DNA of 64,000 nt from DASXHD01 sp036488725 (GTDB taxonomy: Bacteria > Myxococcota_A > Polyangia > Polyangiales > Polyangiaceae): positions 62,001 through 126,000 of the forward strand of contig DASXHD010000139.1 in NCBI GenBank assembly GCA_036488725.1. Reading direction: 5' to 3'. Shown here one piece after another: positions 31,715 to 40,876 of the stretch; within the stretch, counting starts at the first letter, position 1, and each line of letters starts with the position of its first letter. Under the pieces are notes generated by a model. That model was given only the letters and a program-made list of their open reading frames with translations. It did no database searches and had not been told where the DNA came from. The translations under genes and the position numbers were made by a program.

Positions 31715-33030
31715 CGCGCCTCGAGCGCAGCTTGCGCGCCGAACATGTGCCCGCCGTACGTGTAAGAAGGATAGCCCGCGTTCGAGGTGAAGAGCGCGTC
31801 AGTCGGAAAGAGCGCCGGATTCTTGGTTTCGGTGCGATCGATGAGCACCGTGTACTGCAGGCCCCCGGTGAATCGCACGTCGAACGACGGCTGCCGAATC
31901 AACTTGCCGAGGTTCACGTCGAAGCCGACCGACGCCACATGACGATCGCAGTCGAGCATGTTGGTCGGTCCGCCGAAGTTGTCGATGGGCGATTTTTGGA
32001 ACCGGTAGCCCGCGAGCACCGACAGCGCGGAGGTCGCGCGAAATCGCGCGCCGACCGACGGCACGATGGTGTCGCCCCAGCGGCCCGTGCCCCAAAAATT
32101 GAAATTGTTGCTCACCGCGTCCGACCAGCGCGCGTAGGTCACGTCGGCCGACACGTCGAAGCGTTTGGTCACGTCGAACGACGCGGCGAGCGTGACCTCG
32201 AGCGGCTCGTAGTAGTGCGCGAAGTGCGAAAAGTAACCGATGCTCCCGAGGTCCGGCACGCCGTTGATCACCGTCGTACCCCAATCGTCGACGTAGCTCG
32301 GGTGATGATAAACGACGCCGAAACGCAGCCGATCGGTGGGCGTGATGAGCACGCCGAAGATCGGCGACACCTGACCGTAGACTTGCGAGTCGACGCCGAG
32401 CTGCGTCGTCACGTTGATTTGTCCCGTCTTCGGGTCGAGAGCGAGCGACGTCACTTGGCCGGTGACGTTCGTCTGCGTGTTGAAGAGCGCGCGCACCGAG
32501 ACGCCGACCGAGATGAAACGGTTGATGCGATACGAGAGGCCCGCGTGCACCGAGAGGGCTTGCGTGCGATCGCCGAGCAGCTCCCAGCCGAGATCTTCGT
32601 CGGGCCGATCGAGCCAGCTGAAAAAATGTCCGGGCAGGAACAGCGAGAGCCCGAAGTCGAGGCCGTCGATTTTGAGCGGGCGACCGACCGAGAATCGCGC
32701 GCCGAGCAAGAAGCCGCCGGTGTCGGGCACGCCCATCGGCGCGCCGCCTTGTGTCGCCGAGGGCGTCAAAAGATTTTGTCCAGACGCGCTCGTCGCGTGG
32801 AGCACCGGGTGCGCGTAGACGCCGCCGACGGTGAGCTCGAGATAACCGCCGTGCTCCCCGAGCGGAGACAGGCCGGCCGGGTTGTAATACGCGGACGCGT
32901 ACGAGCCGCCGCGCGCGGCGAACGATCCGCCGAGCGCCATCGCCTCCGGACCGACGCCGAGCGAATCTTCGAAGCCCGCGCGTGCGGGCGCGGCCAAGAG
33001 AAAAATCGCGACGGCGAGCGCACGTTTCAT
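31708..33030 (-). CDS. FadL/TodX-type outer-membrane channel (second copy)
   Basis: A 440-residue beta-barrel protein with signal peptide ending APARA. After it comes the hallmark FadL/OMPP1 N-terminus: GPEAMALGGSFAARGGSYASAYYNPAGLSPL, equivalent to the hatch NPA motif. The rest alternates aromatic and polar residues in strands, as in 14-strand FadL barrels, with typical VGVSVRALFNTQ and FGVVYHHPSYVDDW blocks, and ends in an aromatic residue (EARW) recognised by the BAM machinery. It should take up hydrophobic compounds through the outer membrane. Its start overlaps the preceding FadL-like gene by 4 bases (ATGA), so both are made together. Confidence 0.92.
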   Translation of the reverse strand: MKRALAVAIFLLAAPARAGFEDSLGVGPEAMALGGSFAARGGSYASAYYNPAGLSPLGEHGGYLELTVGGVYAHPVLHATSASGQNLLTPSATQGGAPMGVPDTGGFLLGARFSVGRPLKIDGLDFGLSLFLPGHFFSWLDRPDEDLGWELLGDRTQALSVHAGLSYRINRFISVGVSVRALFNTQTNVTGQVTSLALDPKTGQINVTTQLGVDSQVYGQVSPIFGVLITPTDRLRFGVVYHHPSYVDDWGTTVINGVPDLGSIGYFSHFAHYYEPLEVTLAASFDVTKRFDVSADVTYARWSDAVSNNFNFWGTGRWGDTIVPSVGARFRATSALSVLAGYRFQKSPIDNFGGPTNMLDCDRHVASVGFDVNLGKLIRQPSFDVRFTGGLQYTVLIDRTETKNPALFPTDALFTSNAGYPSYTYGGHMFGAQAALEARW

Positions 33031-34325
33031 CGGCGGCCTCCGATGAAGATCGTCGCGGTCACGCCGCCCTCGACGAGAAATGCCTGCGAGCGAAAACCCG
33101 GGTAGCCCATGTTGTCGATCTGCGTGCCGGCGAGCTGCGGATCTGCGTCGGGGAGCGTGCTCGCGTCCTTCGTCGCGCTCTCGACGCTCTCGGCGCGCAC
33201 CCGAACGTGCGCGTCGATCGCGAACGGCAGCTTCGCCAGCGCACGAAAATCGAAACCGGCGCCGAGCGCCGCGATGATCGCGTTGCCTCCGAGATAATTC
33301 GTTTCGCCGGTCTGCTCCGGAATCGGCGAAGGCTCGAATGACAACCCACCACGCAACGCGACGCCCTTCGGCAGCGCGATCTCGACGCCGCTCGAAACCG
33401 AAACCGTGTCGTGAAACGCGATCGCCGGCGGAAGCGCTTGATCGAATCCATCGTGGAATTGCGACCATCCCTGCCACGCGACGTCGAGCGAGAGCGAGAT
33501 CCGTTTCGACGGATAAAAAGCCGTTCCGACGACGACCGTCGACGGATCCCACATTTGATAAAAGTTGAACGGCCCGGCCGCCGAGATGCCGGCCGCCGTG
33601 GTCGTCTGCTGGCCGCTCGCGCGCGAAATCTGAGCGTCGCGCCAGACGAGCGAGACGGCGAGCCAGTCGAACGGCTCGGCGCGCAGGCCGAGGTACGAGC
33701 TCACTTGGGTGTCGAGCGTCGTGTCGATGCGGACCTGCACGTTGCCGTTCACGTTCGGTGCGCGGCCCGCTTCGTACGTGATGAGCGCAGGCTCGACGAG
33801 CGACGGCGTGAACGCGAAGCCGGCGCCGATCTCGACGCGCGGAAGCACTTTCACGCCGAGCGCGAACGCGCCCGCGAGCCGGTCCGGGCGGCTGTCGTAC
33901 GTCGGCGCGATCGGTTGATCGGCGCGCACCGGAATGTCGAGATGAAGGAGGTACTGCGCCGGCATGTCGAGTGCGAAGCCCACGCCGATGCGATGCGCCC
34001 ACGCGGGGCCGGGGAGGGGAGTCGCCGCCGCGAGATAAAATCCGCCGAAGCCGCGACTTCGATCTTGCGACGCGGGATCGCCGGCGCGCTGCATCCACTG
34101 CGAGACGTAATCGGCGTGACCGCCGAAGAGAAACGATGCTTCCTTGAGGTCCGCGAGGCCCGCCGGGTTGAGCAGCGTCGTGCCGGGATCTCCCGGGCGC
34201 GCGGTGACCGCGTCGCCGAGCGCTGCCACGCGCGACGTTTCGCCGAACGCGGCGCCCGCAGCGGCGCGCGCGCTCGAAGGCGCGAGGACGATGGCTGCGA
34301 TCGAGAGCGCGGCTCGGGCACGCAT
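33027..34325 (-). CDS. FadL/TodX-type outer-membrane channel (first copy)
   Basis: A 432-residue beta-barrel protein with signal peptide ending SARAAAG. The N-terminal hatch motif is present as AALGDAVTARPGDPGTTLLNPAGLADL. Strands include GVGFALDMPAQYLLHLDIPV, ISLSLDVAWQGWSQF and VALRGGLSFEPSPIPEQ, all usual for the family. It differs enough from the next copy to suggest old divergence and a distinct substrate or a hetero-oligomer. The stop of the upstream lipoprotein gene and this ATG overlap by one base (TGATG), and its own end overlaps the next start by four bases, giving tight coupling. Confidence 0.92.
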   Translation of the reverse strand: MRARAALSIAAIVLAPSSARAAAGAAFGETSRVAALGDAVTARPGDPGTTLLNPAGLADLKEASFLFGGHADYVSQWMQRAGDPASQDRSRGFGGFYLAAATPLPGPAWAHRIGVGFALDMPAQYLLHLDIPVRADQPIAPTYDSRPDRLAGAFALGVKVLPRVEIGAGFAFTPSLVEPALITYEAGRAPNVNGNVQVRIDTTLDTQVSSYLGLRAEPFDWLAVSLVWRDAQISRASGQQTTTAAGISAAGPFNFYQMWDPSTVVVGTAFYPSKRISLSLDVAWQGWSQFHDGFDQALPPAIAFHDTVSVSSGVEIALPKGVALRGGLSFEPSPIPEQTGETNYLGGNAIIAALGAGFDFRALAKLPFAIDAHVRVRAESVESATKDASTLPDADPQLAGTQIDNMGYPGFRSQAFLVEGGVTATIFIGGRR

Positions 34326-34846
34326 CAGTTCGCCTTCGGCAGCGGGCACGCGCCCGCGTCGTCCAGCGCGGTGATCGAAATCGTTCGGCGCGCGGTGAGC
34401 GTTCCGCCCGCGTCGCTCGTGACGACGAGCGTGACGTCGACCGGGCGATCGCCGGCGATCGCGAGGATCACGTCGCTCCCCGCGACGTCGCCGAGCGCGT
34501 CGACCGAGCCCGGATCGATCAACACGTCGCAATCGCTCGCCGCTTGTCCCCCGAGGGTCGTCCAATCGCCGGGGCTCGCCGGAATGCCCGTGCAAACCGC
34601 GCCGGAGAACGACCACGCGAAATGAATCGCGCCAGCGTCCGGAGCCGGCGGCGAGTAAACGAGCGTGAGCACCGGCGAGCTCCCTTGCGAGTCGAGGTGA
34701 ATCGACGTCGCGAAGTGATCGCCCGCGCACACGCTGCTCGGCGTCGCGTTCATGATCGCGGCCGGAACGCTCGAGGGCGGGCCGCTGCACGCGCCGGCGC
34801 ACACGATGCACGCGATCCGCGCGAGCCTCCCGTTCACGACGCGCAT
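34325..34846 (-). CDS. Lipoprotein heading the FadL-pair operon
   Basis: A 173-residue lipoprotein with lipobox AGAC. The ATG is preceded by AGGGGTGAAG, a good ribosome site that overlaps a possible GTG two codons earlier. The mature part is a beta-sandwich-like domain with three Cys and strands such as PVLTLVYSPP, DVILAIAGDRPVDVTLVVTSD and LTARRTISITAL, resembling an Ig-like or REJ/PKD-type fold. It heads the operon lipoprotein-channel-channel-lipoprotein. It diverges from the thioesterase gene with 45 bases between starts. The function is not known; a periplasmic or surface partner of the channels is likely. Confidence 0.78.
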   Translation of the reverse strand: MRVVNGRLARIACIVCAGACSGPPSSVPAAIMNATPSSVCAGDHFATSIHLDSQGSSPVLTLVYSPPAPDAGAIHFAWSFSGAVCTGIPASPGDWTTLGGQAASDCDVLIDPGSVDALGDVAGSDVILAIAGDRPVDVTLVVTSDAGGTLTARRTISITALDDAGACPLPKAN

Positions 34847-34891
34847 CTTCACCCCTTGGCGCGCTCGCGTGCAAGCGCCTATGTGTCGTCG

Positions 34892-35770
34892 ATGACCGAC
34901 TGGATCGCCGCGCCGCCGCCGCCCGCCACCGAGCCCGCGCGCGCACGCGTGCATCTTCGTTACGAGGACGTCAGCCAAGACGGACGGCTCTTGCTCGAAT
35001 TGATGCCGAACGCGCTCGGCGCTGCGGTGTGGTCGGCGCAGCTCTCGGGCGACTCGTTCGCGATGAAGTGCATGGCGACCGGCGTCGTGCCGATCCTCAC
35101 GCGTTTCGTGATCGAAGGCGAGCCCGGTCCGTTCGGCATCGCGACGCCGCTCTCGGTGCTCGGACGTTTTTCGCTCGCGCAGACGGCCGGCGAGCGCGTC
35201 TTCCTCAACATGTGGGCCGAGCTCTCGGGACCGATCGGGCGCACGTATCCGCCGCAGCCCGACGACGCCGGAAGGATCGCGCCGGCCGGCCGAATTTTCG
35301 GCGAGCACGTCTTCACGCGTCTCTTCGCGCCGCCGGGGGAGCGCCGCGTTCGAAAATTGGACGTCGAGGGCGCGCCCGCGTCGTTCGCGTCGTACGTCGC
35401 GCCATCGTTCGCGACGCGCTTCGAGCTCCCACCGGGCGCGCGGGTCCTCGGCGAGCTCGCGCCCGACGAAGCGCCCGTCGTCTTCGGGCTCGTTCACACC
35501 GACAGCAACCACCACGTGAACTCGCTCGTCTACTTGCGTCTCTTCGAAGAGGCCGCGCTGCGCCGCTTCGCGTCGATCGGCCGCGGCGATCGCGTGCTCG
35601 CCCGCAAGCTCGAGATCGCTTACCGAAAGCCTTGTTTTGCGGGCGATCGCATGCGCGTGCACGTGCATCCCATCGAGCACCACGCGATGCTCGGCGCGGT
35701 CTGCGCGATCGCGCCCGAAGGCTCGCCGGCGAGCGACGCTCACGCCGTCGCGCGTCTCGTGTTCGCGTGA
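34892..35770 (+). CDS. Hot-dog fold acyl-CoA thioesterase-like protein
   Basis: A 292-residue cytosolic protein with two hot-dog halves. The second half has the clear 4HBT-type block LVHTDSNHHVNSLVYLRLFEEAALRR near residue 205, with the Asn/His of the HxDxNxHVN motif, and ends FAGDRMRVHVHPIEHHAMLGAV. The first half is more diverged. It should hydrolyse or carry acyl-CoA or acyl-carrier thioesters. TATGTG lies 6 bases before the ATG and no Shine-Dalgarno is seen. Beside the FadL-type channels, a link to fatty-acid metabolism is plausible but only by neighbourhood. The KirBac gene converges with it directly. Confidence 0.82.
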   Translation: MTDWIAAPPPPATEPARARVHLRYEDVSQDGRLLLELMPNALGAAVWSAQLSGDSFAMKCMATGVVPILTRFVIEGEPGPFGIATPLSVLGRFSLAQTAGERVFLNMWAELSGPIGRTYPPQPDDAGRIAPAGRIFGEHVFTRLFAPPGERRVRKLDVEGAPASFASYVAPSFATRFELPPGARVLGELAPDEAPVVFGLVHTDSNHHVNSLVYLRLFEEAALRRFASIGRGDRVLARKLEIAYRKPCFAGDRMRVHVHPIEHHAMLGAVCAIAPEGSPASDAHAVARLVFA

Positions 35771-36658
35771 TCAGCTGCGCGGATACGGAAAATCCGACGT
35801 GGGCTCGGTGGCGACGACGCCGTCGAATTGGGAGACGTCGAGCTGCAGGCGCCCGTCGGGCCGCTCGCTGAGCACGTCGGCGAGGCGCGCGCCCCAGACG
35901 ATGTCGGCGAGCAAGTAGCGCGTGCGGCCGTGCACCGGCTGGAGCGACGTGTCGTCGGTTCCGACGACGCTCACCATGAGCTCGATTTCTTCGCGCTCCC
36001 ACGACTCGGGCGTCGCGCCGCGGAGCGGGCTTTTTTCGTCGATGGGATGCATGACGGTCCACGACCGCGCGAGCGCTTGCGTGCTCTCGCGCGCGAGCAC
36101 GAGATCGCCGAGCCGATAAAACGTGACGCCCTCGTGCGTTTTTTCGGTGCGGATGAGCGACGCGCGCACGCGCGCTTCGAAGACGGTGCTCGCGCGGTCG
36201 TTGCCGACGCGAAACGAGAGCGTCGGCACGCCGTTCATCAAGCCGATGACGGCTTTGTCCGAAAAAACGAGCTGCCCGGTGGACTGCGAGAACCGCGCGA
36301 AGACGATGCCGGTCACCAGTGCGGTCACGATGATGGAGACGATCGACTCGATCGTGACGACCGCGTGCGTCGCGGTCGCCGTCGGGTACATCGCGCCGTA
36401 CCCGATGGTGCCCATCGTCTCGACGCTGAAGAAAAACGCATCGCGGAACGAGCCGGGGGCCGCGCCGCTGACGCCGCCGAGAAGCGTGTAGATTACAGCA
36501 AATACGAGGTTCACGCACACGATGAGCCCCGCGATGAGCGCGAGCAGCCAGCCCCAGCGCATCCGAAGGACGGAGTGGTACGCGTCGCGCAGCGGGTGGG
36601 GACGCGTGTTGACGACGATGACGTCGTCGTCGCTCGTGAAGGCGCGTCCGCGTCGCAC
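35771..36658 (-). CDS. Inward-rectifier potassium channel (KirBac type)
   Basis: A 295-residue channel subunit starting at GTG. Residues 20-32 form the amphipathic slide helix, transmembrane helix 1 lies at 36-58, the pore helix and selectivity filter TIGYG at 73-88, and transmembrane helix 2 at 98-122. The cytosolic C-terminal Kir immunoglobulin-like domain spans 130-285, with family blocks PTLSFRVGNDR and SWTVMHPIDEKSPL. It works as a tetramer in the inner membrane and passes potassium. TAGGCT lies 6 bases before the GTG, overlapping the divergent metallophosphoesterase promoter. It is complete and of normal length. Confidence 0.96.
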   Translation of the reverse strand: MRRGRAFTSDDDVIVVNTRPHPLRDAYHSVLRMRWGWLLALIAGLIVCVNLVFAVIYTLLGGVSGAAPGSFRDAFFFSVETMGTIGYGAMYPTATATHAVVTIESIVSIIVTALVTGIVFARFSQSTGQLVFSDKAVIGLMNGVPTLSFRVGNDRASTVFEARVRASLIRTEKTHEGVTFYRLGDLVLARESTQALARSWTVMHPIDEKSPLRGATPESWEREEIELMVSVVGTDDTSLQPVHGRTRYLLADIVWGARLADVLSERPDGRLQLDVSQFDGVVATEPTSDFPYPRS

Positions 36659-36664
36659 GCGCGC

Positions 36665-36674
36665 AGCCTACCAT
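36665..36674. promoter_or_regulatory. Overlapping divergent -10 elements
   Basis: The ten bases AGCCTACCAT read TAGGCT leftwards and TACCAT rightwards, sharing the central TA. TAGGCT is 6 bases before the KirBac GTG. TACCAT is 14 bases before the metallophosphoesterase ATG. Both genes could not fire at once from the two elements. Confidence 0.4.
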
Positions 36675-36688
36675 GCGATGATGGCGCG

Positions 36689-37342
36689 ATGCGCATCGTC
36701 GCCGTCGCCGACACGCACCTCTTTCACGACGAGCTCGTCGTGCCCGACGGCGACGTCTTCGTGCACGCGGGCGACCTGTGCCGCGGCGGAAGTCTCGAAG
36801 AGCTCGGGCAAGCGGTGGATTGGATCCGGGGCCTCCCGCACCGGACGAAAGTGATCGTCGCGGGCAATCACGACTTCGCGTTCGTCGAGCATGCGGCCGA
36901 AGCGCGCGCGCTCGTCGGCGACTTCGTTTATCTCGAGGACTCGGGCGCGGCCGTCGACGGCGTCTCGTTTTGGGGGAGCCCGTGGCAGCCGGCGTACAAC
37001 GATTGGGCCTTCAACCTGCCGCGCGGCGCCGCGCTCGCCGAAAAATGGGCGCTCGTGCCCGACGGGACGGACGTCCTCATCACGCACGGCCCGCCGATGG
37101 GGATCGGCGATCGGGGCCCGGTCGCGGGCCGTTTGGGATGCGAGGACCTCCTCGCGCGGGTCCAGGCGGTGCGGCCGAAAGCGCATTTCTTCGGGCACAT
37201 TCATCAGGACGGCGGCGTTTGGCGGCACGGCGAGACCCTCTTCGTGAACGCGACGACCTGGGAGTGCGAGCGTCAGCCGACGGTCATCGACTTGGACGCG
37301 CGCGGCGCCCGCGAAATCGTCGTGCCGCCGGCCCACCGATAA
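36689..37342 (+). CDS. Calcineurin-like metallophosphoesterase
   Basis: A 217-residue cytosolic enzyme. All five metal-binding blocks are present in order: DTHLFH (DxH), VFVHAGDLCRGG (GDxx), VAGNHDF (GNHD), LITHGPPMG (xxxH) and FFGHIHQDGG (GHxH). It matches the small UPF0046/MPPED-like group of phosphodiesterases. The natural substrate is unknown. The start begins MRIVAVADTH, the usual position for this fold. It diverges from the KirBac gene. Confidence 0.94.
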   Translation: MRIVAVADTHLFHDELVVPDGDVFVHAGDLCRGGSLEELGQAVDWIRGLPHRTKVIVAGNHDFAFVEHAAEARALVGDFVYLEDSGAAVDGVSFWGSPWQPAYNDWAFNLPRGAALAEKWALVPDGTDVLITHGPPMGIGDRGPVAGRLGCEDLLARVQAVRPKAHFFGHIHQDGGVWRHGETLFVNATTWECERQPTVIDLDARGAREIVVPPAHR

Positions 37343-37354
37343 ATTGCAGCGAGA

Positions 37355-37360
37355 TTGACA
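37355..37360 (+). promoter_or_regulatory. Consensus -35 hexamer TTGACA
   Basis: A perfect TTGACA lies 42 bases before the ATG of the MshEN/HEAT gene. At 17 bp spacing the -10 would be GATCGT, which is weak. It is the only perfect -35 I found at a gene start in the window. Confidence 0.4.
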
Positions 37361-37401
37361 CCCAAAGGCCGACATTGGATCGTGGCGCTGGGTCCCCACG
37401 C

Positions 37402-40227
37402 ATGTCGCTGAGCTCACTCATCGTCCAGCGCGAGATCGCGACGATCCGCCAGGTCGAAGAAGCGCTCGCGCGGCAGGTGCTCTACGGCGGCGATCTCGCG
37501 ACCAACTTGCTCGAGGTGGCGGCAGTCGAAGAGTGGCGCGTCGCGGTGACGTTCGCCGATTCGTTCGGCGTGGCCGCGGCGCCGCCGGGGGCGCTCGCGA
37601 TCGCCAAGCCCGAGACGCTCGCGCTCTTGCCGAGCGAGGTGGCGGCGCGACGTGGCATCGTCCCCCTCTCGGGCGACGCGCAGCGGCTGATCGTCGCGAC
37701 CGCCGAGCCGCTTCGCAAAGAAGACGTCGACGAGATCGCGTCGTCGCTTCGCGTTCGGCTCGACCCGCGCATCGCGCTCGAGGCGCGCGTGCGCGAGGGC
37801 CTTCAACGCGCGTACGGCATTCCGCTCGAGCGTCGCATCGAGCGTCTGCTCGGAAAGCTCGGCAAGCAAGCCGATGGGACGCCGCCGTCCGCTCGCGTTC
37901 CGAGCAACCCACCGCGTTCGCCGTCGGTTCCGCCGTTCAAGCTGAGCCCATCGTACGGGACCTCGTCGGGCCGTCCGCCGCCGCCGCCCGAGTCCGATTC
38001 GCTGCCCGAGCTCACGCCGGACGCGCAACCAGTCTCGCCCGCGCCGCCTCCGCCGCCGAGCCGTCCGCGTCACATCACCGCGGCCGGATTTCCCGCGCCC
38101 GCGCCGACGCTCGACGTGCTCCCGCCCGAAGCTCCCGCGCCGCCGGTGACCGTGCCCACGCCCAAAGGGCACGCGACCGGCGCTTGGGCGGAGACCAAGC
38201 CGACGTTCGTCAAACCGACGAGCAACTCGGTTCCGCCCGCGCGCCGCCGACGCGGGCCGCTCACCGCGGCGATCGCCGCCGAGGAGCTGAAAGGCGCAGG
38301 CGACCGAAACGCGCTCCTCGATTTGTTCTTCGAGTTCGCGCGGCAATTTTTCGACTACGCGGCGCTCTTCATCGCGCACGGCGAGATCGCCGAGGGGCGC
38401 GACGCGTCCGGCGAGGGCGCACCGCGCGAGCGCGTCGTCGGCATCGGCGTTCCGCTCGACATGCCGAGCATCCTGCAAGCGGCGCGCGAGAGAAAAGAAC
38501 CGGTCGTCATGCGGCCGAGCCCCGACGGCGTCGACGGGATTTTGATTTCGGATCTGCGGCGCCCGGCGTCGGTCGAGGCTGCGGTCATTCCGGTGCTCGT
38601 GCGCGGGCGGCCGGTCGCGCTCCTCTACGGAGACGCGACGAGCGGCGTGGATCGCGACGCGCTCGACGAGGTCGCGCGTTTCGCCGCGGCGGTCGGCCAA
38701 GGTTTCGAACGGCTCATCGTGCGGAAGAAGCTCGCCGGGTTCAGCGGCGGCGCGCCCGACAGCACCGCCGGCAAAGTGGACGCGCGCTCACTCGCGGTCG
38801 CGAAGAAAGCGGCGAGCGCCTCCGAAAAGATCGAACGCGCCGGCGCACTCGGCCGCGCGCTCTTCGAGGAGCCGTCGCAGCAAGAGCCGGAGGCCGAGCC
38901 GCGAGACAAGAAGCGCACCGATCCGGAGACGCCCGCGGCGCGCGGATCGATCCCGCCCGTTCTCTCCGCGCCGCCGTCGGCGCCTCCGCCGCAGATGGAT
39001 CGCATGCCGGCGACCGAAGCGGGCCGCGCGCGCGCGCGCTCGAGCCGCCCGCCGCCGCCGCAAGCCGCCGCCGTTCGCATTCCCGCGGGGCCTCCCATCC
39101 CGCGCGAAGAGCCCGAGTCGCAGCCGGTGCTCGAAGTGCGCGAGCCGTCCGCGGAGCTCGAGGCCGCCGCGCTCGACGACGCCGAGGCCGCCGCGGTGCT
39201 CCAAGAAATCAGCACCGCCGAAGAGTCGCTCGCCGAGGACGGCGAAGAGGTCTTGCTCGACGTCGTGCCGCCCGCGCCCGAGTCGGAGCAAGCCGTTTCG
39301 GTCGGCCCGCATCGGCCGCCGCCTGCGCACAGCGAAAAAGCGTTGCCGTCGATCATCGTCGACATCGAAGGCGAGCTCGCCGCGCTCGTCGATCGCGTGC
39401 TCGGGGGCGCAGACGACGGGCAGTCGGAGGCCGAGCTCCTCCGCCAAGGCGCGAGCGCGATGCCCGCGATCATGGCGCGCTTCCCCGGGCCGCTCGCGCG
39501 TTCGCGCGCCGACATTCGCGAGCCCCTCCCGCGCGCGTCCGAGTGCGGGCCGCTCCTTCGTCTCATCGCGCGTCAACGCAAGGTCGCGCTCGCGTACGTG
39601 CTCGAAGAGGTCGGCTCGCCGGACGTGTCGCGCCGTTTTTGGGCGACGTATTTGCTCGCGGAGCTGCCGTACGCCGAGGGCGCGCGTCTGCTCGTGCCGC
39701 GTCTCTTCGATCCGGATCCGAAAGTCCGTCTCGTCGCGCGCGCCGCCGCTCGCGCGATGGCCGAGACCGCGCACGACGCGCTCCTCGCCGAAATCGCGCG
39801 CATCGTGCGCGAGCCTTCGACGTCGCGCACCGCGCGCCTCGGTCTGCTCGAAGCCCTCGGCGACATGCGCGAGCCCAAAGCGGTCGCGCTGCTCGTCGGT
39901 CACCTCAGCGACGAAGACGCCGAGATCGCGACCGTCGCGCGCCGCGCGCTCATCGCGATCACGCGGCAAGACTTCGCGCTCGACACGCGCAAATGGCTCG
40001 CCTGGTGGGGACAAAATTCCAGCCGCCACCGAATCGAGTGGTTGATTGACGCGCTCGAGGCGGAAACGCCTGGGATTCGCCGTGCCGCGGGCGACGAGCT
40101 GAAGACCCTGACGCAGGAGACGTTCGGGTACTATGATGACCTTCCGAAACGCGAGCGCGAGCGCGCCCAGCAGCGTTTCCGCGATTGGTGGGCATCGGAA
40201 GGCAGGGCGCGCTTCGTTCGTTCGTAA
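37402..40227 (+). CDS. MshEN/GAF-like/HEAT-repeat protein without an ATPase domain
   Basis: A 941-residue cytosolic protein. Residues 1-150 resemble the GspE/PilB N-terminal MshEN domain, a cyclic di-GMP module in type II secretion and type IV pilus ATPases: LIVQREIATIRQVEEALARQ, then PSEVAARRGIVPLSGDAQRLIVATAEP. A Pro-rich linker follows. Residues 290-450 look GAF-like (NALLDLFFEFARQFFDYAALFI, then VIPVLVRGRPVALLYGD). A second acidic, Pro-rich linker leads to residues 660-941, which carry HEAT repeats (RRFWATYLLAELPYAEGARL, EPKAVALLVGHLSDEDAEIA). No Walker motif is present. It probably acts as a signal-responsive scaffold. An SRPBCC protein gene follows by 7 bases. Confidence 0.85.
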   Translation: MSLSSLIVQREIATIRQVEEALARQVLYGGDLATNLLEVAAVEEWRVAVTFADSFGVAAAPPGALAIAKPETLALLPSEVAARRGIVPLSGDAQRLIVATAEPLRKEDVDEIASSLRVRLDPRIALEARVREGLQRAYGIPLERRIERLLGKLGKQADGTPPSARVPSNPPRSPSVPPFKLSPSYGTSSGRPPPPPESDSLPELTPDAQPVSPAPPPPPSRPRHITAAGFPAPAPTLDVLPPEAPAPPVTVPTPKGHATGAWAETKPTFVKPTSNSVPPARRRRGPLTAAIAAEELKGAGDRNALLDLFFEFARQFFDYAALFIAHGEIAEGRDASGEGAPRERVVGIGVPLDMPSILQAARERKEPVVMRPSPDGVDGILISDLRRPASVEAAVIPVLVRGRPVALLYGDATSGVDRDALDEVARFAAAVGQGFERLIVRKKLAGFSGGAPDSTAGKVDARSLAVAKKAASASEKIERAGALGRALFEEPSQQEPEAEPRDKKRTDPETPAARGSIPPVLSAPPSAPPPQMDRMPATEAGRARARSSRPPPPQAAAVRIPAGPPIPREEPESQPVLEVREPSAELEAAALDDAEAAAVLQEISTAEESLAEDGEEVLLDVVPPAPESEQAVSVGPHRPPPAHSEKALPSIIVDIEGELAALVDRVLGGADDGQSEAELLRQGASAMPAIMARFPGPLARSRADIREPLPRASECGPLLRLIARQRKVALAYVLEEVGSPDVSRRFWATYLLAELPYAEGARLLVPRLFDPDPKVRLVARAAARAMAETAHDALLAEIARIVREPSTSRTARLGLLEALGDMREPKAVALLVGHLSDEDAEIATVARRALIAITRQDFALDTRKWLAWWGQNSSRHRIEWLIDALEAETPGIRRAAGDELKTLTQETFGYYDDLPKRERERAQQRFRDWWASEGRARFVRS

Positions 40228-40234
40228 GACAACC

Positions 40235-40876
40235 ATGCGCATCACCCCCCTCCTCGCTGTCGCGTTCGCGCTCGTCGCGATCGACGTGCGCGCCGACGAA
40301 ACGGACGCGGTCGCGCGTCTCGAGGCCGCGGGCGGAAGCGTGAGTTGGAATTACGTCCCGCGCGGCCGCAGCGAACGGTTCGGTCACGCCGAAGCGCTCG
40401 CGCTCGCGCCGACGATCTACGTGCGCGATCAAGCGACCGACTTCGTGCACTACAAAGACATGTCGAACGGGCGCATCCGCACTTCGCGTCTCGTCGACAA
40501 ACGTCCGGGCTCGACCGACGTTTATCTGCAGGTCCCCGTGCTCCACGGCATGCTCACGCTCTGGCAAGTGCTCCGCTTCGGCGACGTGCACCGCGCGGCC
40601 GACGGGACCGAGACGATGACCGGCAAGCTGGTCCGCGGCAACGTCCACGCGGCGGAGATGACGTTCACGATTCGTCCGGCGGGGCAGGGGCGATCGATCG
40701 TGACGGTCGACATGATGCTCGAGCCCGGCTTCGCAGCGCCGCAGTCGATGGTCGACGCCGAGCTCCGCGACGCAGCTCGGAGCGCCGCCCGCGCGCTCGC
40801 GTCGCACGCCGAGCAAAAATACGTGGCGTCGCTCCCGCCTGCGCAAAACGGGACGGCGGTCGCAGAGTCGCATTGA
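40235..40876 (+). CDS. Exported START/SRPBCC-like protein
   Basis: A 213-residue protein with signal peptide ending VRADE. The body has the helix-grip pattern of SRPBCC/START lipid-binding proteins: an N-terminal strand, a long amphipathic middle (VYLQVPVLHGMLTLWQVLRF), strands AAEMTFTIRP and RSIVTVDMMLEPGF, and a long C-terminal helix rich in Arg/Ala. It would bind a hydrophobic ligand in the periplasm; no ligand can be named. It follows the HEAT protein gene closely and its stop overlaps the next ATG by one base, so it is within the same operon. Confidence 0.75.
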   Translation: MRITPLLAVAFALVAIDVRADETDAVARLEAAGGSVSWNYVPRGRSERFGHAEALALAPTIYVRDQATDFVHYKDMSNGRIRTSRLVDKRPGSTDVYLQVPVLHGMLTLWQVLRFGDVHRAADGTETMTGKLVRGNVHAAEMTFTIRPAGQGRSIVTVDMMLEPGFAAPQSMVDAELRDAARSAARALASHAEQKYVASLPPAQNGTAVAESH

